Positions 58,386 to 64,000 of a stretch of DNA of 64,000 bases are shown here, one piece after another. The stretch is taken from positions 11,202,160 through 11,266,159 of the forward strand of contig NC_064552.1 in NCBI RefSeq assembly GCF_023856365.1. Reading direction: 5' to 3'. This DNA comes from Brienomyrus brachyistius. Its lineage: Eukaryota > Chordata > Actinopteri > Osteoglossiformes > Mormyridae. Under the pieces are notes generated by a model that ran no database searches, was not told the origin of the DNA, and saw nothing but the letters and a program-made list of their open reading frames with translations. Position 1 is the stretch's first letter. The number at the start of each line of letters is the position of its first letter. The position numbers were made by a program, and so were the translations under genes.

Positions 58386-59887
58386 ATTTGACCGCACAAT
58401 TTTCCGGATACAGGCAGCCCTACCATGGTGGTGTAAAACGACAGAGCTAGTTGCCTGGAAAAATGTCAAATATTATAGAAGAGTTATACAAAGTCTGATA
58501 CATAGATTCAGTGTTTTTTGTTCGTCTTAAAAATAGATCATTTTTTTACTCGAATATGAAAACCTGGCAAAAATGACAGACGTGTTTTCCTGTCAGTGCA
58601 AACTGCTCCTTGGCAATTTCTGGCCCATAATGATGGAATTGTAGTTCACCTAAGTAACCACAAGGGGTCAGTTGTTACCCACACAAAATGATCAGCTTGA
58701 TCCAACTAAGTAACAAAGAAAATAAATCAATCATCTTTATAATAAATAAATTTTCACTTGTAATTGTTGGGTTCTGTGATTTGACACATTATTGATACAT
58801 TTAGAATACTGTTTGTTTTGCGATATTTACGATGACAAATGAAAATCCATTACGTTTACGTCAAGATAACTACAATATTACTCTTCATCTTGATACATTT
58901 AAAGTTCTAAATATTAAGCTTAAATTTCAAATGAACTGACATCCAAGGAGCTTATGTAAAGAAAATGAAAAACGCATTCAAAGACGTGAAAGGTAGAAAC
59001 ATAAATGATACTATTGTGCTTATTATACGGCAAAGTGCAAAAGCTCTTTTTTCGTAAATGAGGTAGGTTAGTGTCACAGAGAGAAGGGTTCCACAAATAG
59101 TAATGGCAACATGAGACTATTAACATTTAATTCTTATTTTTCAAACAGAAGGGCCGGATGCAGGCTCTTGCGAGATTATACTCGCCATGTATAATTTAAT
59201 CGCACAAAGGAAACAGCGCGCGCTCATTTCAGTTTCACAAAACATGAAAGGGCAAGCATGCCTACTCTTCTACGGCTCTTCCTTTCGCAACGAAATAATG
59301 TGGGAGTTTCAAGGAGAAGAAATGTCTGTTTAGTCATGCCTAGTGCAGTTAGCGAGATGATCGGAAGGAAACGGATGAGTGCAAGACGGTTAACCCTTAG
59401 CGTTATTTTAACGGAACCGTTGTGATCAAACGTCAAGCGTATGAAGCACAGCTAACACCTGCGTCTGTGTGTTTGTTGTGGTTCTGCTTGCATATAGGTC
59501 TGAAGCTTCTCATTATGCGGATATTATTCGCTGTGAATATATGGCAGACTAGTGACCAAAGGACTGAACTGTGAAACACTGCTCTCAGATAATTTTATTG
59601 ATGAAGGCTACATTAATAGCTGCAGCGAAATATGCATCTGCGTGAATAACCATATCTTTGGGGCAAAATCTGAATTTAATAAAAACAATAATAATACATT
59701 TTTGGTGTTGTTTATTATTATCTTCATTTCATTTTTTATTATAATTAATTTTATTATATTTTTCTCTGTAAGAGAAAACCGTTCGAAAGTAATCCATATA
59801 TCTGAACAGTCTGAGGTCTAGTAAAAAAATTAATGCGCTTTTATAATAATTGAAGATGTAGTATTCCATGGACCTGATATGTAGCCG

Positions 59888-59922
59888 TAATCCACGTGGA
59901 TTACGTGGATCCACGTGGATCC
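59888..59922. repeat. cluster of perfect palindromes built on CCACGTGG
   Basis: TAATCCACGTGGATTA at 59888-59903 is a perfect 16-base palindrome. GGATCCACGTGGATCC at 59907-59922 is another, and CGTGGATCCACG overlaps the join. The block contains two CACGTG E-boxes and repeats of the unit CGTGGAT. Confidence 0.9.
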
Positions 59923-62115
59923 AATAGCTTCCCTATTTGGCGTGTTATTCTGAGACATATTGGTATATTTGAATTACTAACTGTTCATAAGGTTTGATTG
60001 AATAGGTTTTGACATTTTAGTTATACTCAGCGCAGCCGGAGCCAAAGGGAGAGGGAACGTGGACCCCCAAATTTTATATGGCTTCATTCATCTCCAAATA
60101 AATAGACCCTCCTCCCCACATATCACATTGTGTCCTACACCGATGGCTATACTCAGGTACATCGTTAGGGCTATTTTAACCCCCCCAGATAAATGTGTAT
60201 TTTTCGGCTTAAATCGTGAATCACTGTTTGTTTGATATATACGTTTACCACCCCAGCAAAGACTCTGTCCCCCTATCCACTCATCTCTAAATACACCCCT
60301 GGATTTACTAGCAGATTAAGCTAGTGTTTCAGTACTTACTTCAATTGCCCTATTTGTCCACTTGTCGGCACTACTGTACAAACAAATGGAATTGAAAATG
60401 CGTGAACTGTAGACGCAGCGTCTGTGACAGAAAACATAAACGGACTGTGCTATGTGTATGCCCATGTATGTGCTAAAACCACGGTGAGATGTGTGTACCG
60501 GCCACATTAAGAAATACAATGTATGTAAGCCTGAAATTGAAATTCAGGGTAAAACAGTCCAACGCAATGTCCTCAATACATAACTCTCAGTAGTTTATAT
60601 GTCTTACTGTGAAGTGCATGTAAGACAAGGCACCTCGGATCTGATCAAAATTCCAACTTTCAGCTCAACAATAAGTGTGTAGGGTTGTTATTGAAGGGGA
60701 GTTCATGAGGGTTGTAACCTTTCAGTAATCCTCCCACCCCCCCCCCCCCCATTCCATTTTCCCAGGAAAGTTTGGGTGCTTAAAAATCCCTAAACATTAA
60801 TGACCATGCCTTGGATGCAACGAACCCCCCTGAATCCTTGCAAATGAACGGACGACAAGAGCTGGCCCTGGGTGCAAACGCCGCCTTTGAGCCTTGCGGC
60901 GAAGGAGTGGCATGATGCTCGCGCCGTAGGTCTTAGCGAAAGTCATGGCCAGGACACTGAGGGACACAGCTGATTAAACAAAATGCACGACGGGGGACAG
61001 GGACCCATGCCGGACAGTCACACTCTGAGTCTGCTTTCCAGCCCAGTGACATAACAGAGCAGGACTCTAGGTTGACTTCATGGAGAATCTCCTTAGCTTA
61101 CGAGAGACGTCCATCTCCTTCAGCTTTCATGGTCCCCCCATAAGGAAAAAGGTCAATTCGCAGGAGACTAGAATTGATACTTCATTTGCCGTTTGCATGA
61201 GTACTTTGTAATTCTTCTTTTCGAATATTCCATCTTGCTCTCCTGCACACGCACACACACACAGTCAGAGACAAATCGGGGACTTGAACCCTCCCAAAAT
61301 TTAGTCCGCCCCTCCCCCCTGCTAGCAAGCAAATTTTACCAACATGGGATCCCCTTCCCACCCCCGGCTAACAATTTTTACCAAGGGAAAGTCCCTGATC
61401 TGTGAAATCTACTGTGGGGGTAGATTTCTTTATAACTGTAGGCCTGATATACATAGTTGAGGGGGGAGTTCGTGGTCTAAATGCAGGGTTCGCTATTCAT
61501 CCACCCTGGGACAATTCCAAATGATAAGGGCCTGGATAATTTTTTAAAGGATTTTGGGGATTCAAACCAACAACATTCTGGTCACACCATCCTGTAGTTC
61601 CCAGGGTTTTAGATTATGATGAAATCCCCAGGCCTGAATGCTGTGTGACCAAGAGCTGACTCACATGTGGCTGACCCTCTCCACCAGTGGTTGTGCCCGC
61701 TCCTGACTCCTAATGGCAGGGGCACCCTTGGGGCAGTGTGGGGGGGGAGGGGGCTTCGACAAGGTTCATTCTTTGCTCCAGTTACAAAAGCAGGAGAGAA
61801 ATGGACCTGGCTTCTCATCAGCTTCAAGAGGTCCGGTGCTAATTATCACTAATTACAATGACAGGATGGTGAGTTTCTGTCAAGGAGGCTCTCAAACGAC
61901 AACAGGCCACTCGCACAGGCCATCGACACTTCCGTGACAAGGCGAGTCTCGTGGTGTCTTTGTGCGACAGCGGTAATGACACGTGACAGCGACGTACGGC
62001 AAAAAAATGACAGGCGATGACTCGGGACGCGGCTTCTTCGCTGTTAGCTTGTGGCTCTTTGTTGGGTGAAACTGCCATGGATTGTGCGAAAGACTAAGGC
62101 GATGAAAGCTGAAGG

Positions 62116-62425
62116 ATGGATCATCCATCCATCCGTTTTCTGAAACCGCTTGTCCTATTCAGAGTCACAGTGGGTCTGGAGCATATAGGCAAACGGCAGG
62201 GAACAACCCAGGATGAGGCGCCAACCCATGGGAGGGCACACTCACGCACCATTCACAACTGTAGGCAATTTGGTATACCCAAAAAACCTCAGCATGTGTT
62301 TGGACTGTGGGGGGGGGTAAACCAGAGTACACTGAGGAAACCCCACAACAACACATATCGAACATACAAAGCCTTGAACCCAGCTCTCAGAGGCGTAAGG
62401 CAGGTGCTAACCACTGCACCACCAC
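62116..62425 (-). mobile_element. GGAT-tailed SINE, reverse, nearly full length
   Basis: The + strand begins CATCCATCCATCCGTTTTCT then GAAACCGCTTGTCCTATTCA, the reversed tail. It ends near 62425 with GGCAGGTGCTAACCACTGCA and CCACC, whose reverse complement, GGTGGTGCAGTGGTTAGCAC, is the tRNA-like head of this fish family. A G/C run at about 62309 interrupts the body. Confidence 0.75.
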
Positions 62426-62694
62426 CAATGAGTCAAATTCACACCAGCTAAATATACTTCCCTCGTTCCTCCCTCCTCACTCATTCCAACTGGCTCTTTA
62501 GGGTAGTCCAGCTCCTCGCAGTGTAACAAGAGTCAGCTGGGTGTCTACATGAGCAGGAGAGGTTTCTCGCATGAGATTTTCTACTAACAAAATGTTCTAC
62601 TATGTTACAAGTATGAAAATCCAGCCTTGTGACTCTGGCCCACTTCCCACTGGTTCTAAGCTGTTAAAAATGTTTATTTCCATAAAGGTCAAGG

Positions 62695-62926
62695 AGGTCA
62701 TGGTGGTGCAGCACAGTTTTGTGGGTGTGGAATTTGCATGTTCTCCCCGTTTCATGATGGGGTTCCCTCTGGATACTCCGGTATCCAGTAACCCTGAATG
62801 GTGTGTGTACGCCCTGCGACGCCCCATCCTAGATTCTTCTCTGCCTTGCTTCTGTTGTTTCCAGAATAAGTCCCAGACCCCAAGGCCCTGCACAGGACAA
62901 GCGGCTGTAGAAAATGAATGAATTCG
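62695..62926 (+). mobile_element. GGAT-type SINE, forward
   Basis: GGTCATGGTGGTGCAGCACA at the head, then GTGTGGAATTTGCATGTTCT and CCCCG, GGATACTCCGGT, GCCCTGCGACGCCCCATCCT and the end GACAAGCGGCTGTAGAAAAT then GAATGAAT. All segments of the family are present in order, with mutations. It lies head to head with the copy at 62116-62425. Confidence 0.75.
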
Positions 62927-63399
62927 AGATGTTTCTCCTTATGAATGTTGGTACTTTCCCAGCATTGTGTGTTTCTAAACTAACAACAGTAATAATGTAA
63001 AATGTGTGGCGTGTTCCATGTAATTGCTAGCAGACTTTTTGTAAATCATATATATTGCTTGAAGCGTATTGACTATCTTTTTGGGAGCAGTTGTAATGTG
63101 AATGTTATTCCCTCGAACTCTGTCTGATGTCATCACTGTTAATGACATCAACAAATTCTCTGATCGGATGCTTAATGACATCAAGCACCAGACTAACTGG
63201 AAGAAAGGGCACGCTATTAAAATCCCGAACGCGTTATAAAAGCAGTTTACATCATCAAGGTGACAATTCAGAGATTACATGGTTGAGCATTTTATGTCAT
63301 TACATATTCCATATGTTCCATCCATAGACACACCCTCTACCTCTGCAATCCTTATGTGTTATTCTATTACCATATATATTATTGTATCTTTGTATTTTT

Positions 63400-63440
63400 C
63401 AAGCTACCGGATGCCTAAATTTCCTTCTGGATTAATAAAG
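63400..63440 (+). mobile_element. 3' tail of a non-LTR retrotransposon
   Basis: AAATTTCCTTCTGGATTAAT then AAAGTATGTATGTATG is the typical 3' end of a fish non-LTR element, which normally runs directly into a TCTA microsatellite, as here. The rest of the element upstream is not recognisable, as expected for 5' truncation. Confidence 0.55.
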
Positions 63441-63452
63441 TATGTATGTATG

Positions 63453-63499
<47 letters not shown>

Positions 63500-63545
63500 T
63501 TATTTATATGTCTGTCTGTCTGTCTGTCTGTCGGTCGGTCGGTCG
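63441..63545 (+). repeat. compound tetranucleotide microsatellite
   Basis: TATG units pass into about 12 TCTA units, then TTTA, then about seven TGTC units, then GGTC units to 63545. Tyr/Leu/Ser-rich open frames through it are artefacts. Confidence 0.95.
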
Positions 63546-64000
63546 TCAATGTTCTCCATACATCGTGGAACACTGCAGTTCTCCAAATCATCAGCATAAC
63601 CATTCCCATCACCGCCATGAATGACTAAGAACTCTTCGTCCTGATTCTGATAGTGACAGTGAAATTAATCTCACTGGGGGGTGGGGGGGGGGGTGGTTAT
63701 CATAATGTTTTTATCATAATGTATGGTACCTACTCATTGGCTCCATGCAGCAGTGACGACCACTCGGTAAGGGGATTTTGATTACGGGACATGCCTTTGA
63801 CATTCTGAGAAATTAATGTCAGTCAATTACACTTGGAAAGCAAGTCGAGTGGTTTTCTTTTTTGCTGAAAGCTTTTTTAGTCTTCTGGTAATTTTGCAAC
63901 CCTTATGGTCCCCATCGGCCACCATAACTGGGGGGCTTTGACACGGACAGCCATGACATCAACATATAAGCGTGTCCCAGATCTCTTGTTGTTTGTGCTG

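Larger units (their letters stand above)
57385..64000. other. intergenic DNA downstream of znf365
   Basis: No coding exon recognised. It contains a SINE (58236-58385), a palindrome cluster (59888-59922), a C tract (60737-60750), CA repeats (61247-61262), C-rich decayed repeat scraps (60050-60300 and 61280-61390), two GGAT-family SINEs in inverted orientation (62116-62926), a LINE-like tail with TCTA repeats (63400-63545) and a G tract (63677-63694). In human the next genes are ADO and EGR2; neither is seen before the window ends. Confidence 0.6.

Noticed and set aside
63279..63628. Tyr/Leu/Ser-rich open frames near the right end
   Set aside because: They are produced by the TCTA and TGTC microsatellite and have no protein meaning.

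Overview
The window is vertebrate nuclear DNA, most likely from a ray-finned (teleost-type) fish. Two protein-coding genes can be read, both on the + strand and both split by GT-AG introns: arid5b, of which the 3' part is present, and znf365. The fish assignment rests on the protein sequences, on short introns and intergenic distances compared with mammals, on a decayed Tc1-family DNA transposon, and on SINE families whose tRNA-like heads and GGAT-repeat tails are typical of fish genomes. The species cannot be named from this sequence.

Layout. Bases 1-19553 are intron or upstream DNA of arid5b with no recognisable coding exon. They hold a Tc1 relic with a younger repeat inserted in it (2871-4352), pure C/G tracts, and CpG-rich promoter-like patches near 15.7 kb and 18.8 kb. 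Six arid5b coding exons follow at 19554-19672, 20604-20799, 22599-22651, 24463-24560, 33667-33868 and 36053-38191. They encode an AT-hook-like basic stretch, the complete ARID DNA-binding domain, a linker and the long C-terminal region to the stop codon. A 3' UTR of about 2.5 kb runs to about 40735. The interval 40.74-52.33 kb has no recognisable gene and contains SINE and simple repeats. In human, RTKN2 lies between ARID5B and ZNF365; no rhotekin exon was seen here. The znf365 coding exons lie at 52328-53028 and 53774-53945, with two less certain terminal exons at 54522-54568 and 55239-55377. A putative 3' UTR extends to about 56.9 kb. The remaining DNA to 64 kb is intergenic, with a TATA-plus-CpG candidate promoter and first exon at 57.15-57.38 kb, a cluster of perfect palindromes at 59.89 kb, SINE copies and a LINE-like 3' tail with a TCTA microsatellite.

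How the genes work. ARID5B is a nuclear DNA-binding cofactor that, in mammals, recruits the PHF2 histone demethylase. ZNF365 is a zinc-finger and coiled-coil protein linked to centrosome function, neural and oligodendrocyte differentiation and DNA repair. They are neighbours by conserved synteny, not members of one pathway.

The leads judged most worth checking are a possible alternative arid5b first exon ending in ATG-G at 18918, the possible new first exon at 57.15-57.38 kb, four perfect Pumilio-type sites in the arid5b 3' UTR, the diverged C-terminus and altered zinc finger of znf365, and the nested Tc1 relic. Nothing here supports a wholly new molecular system.
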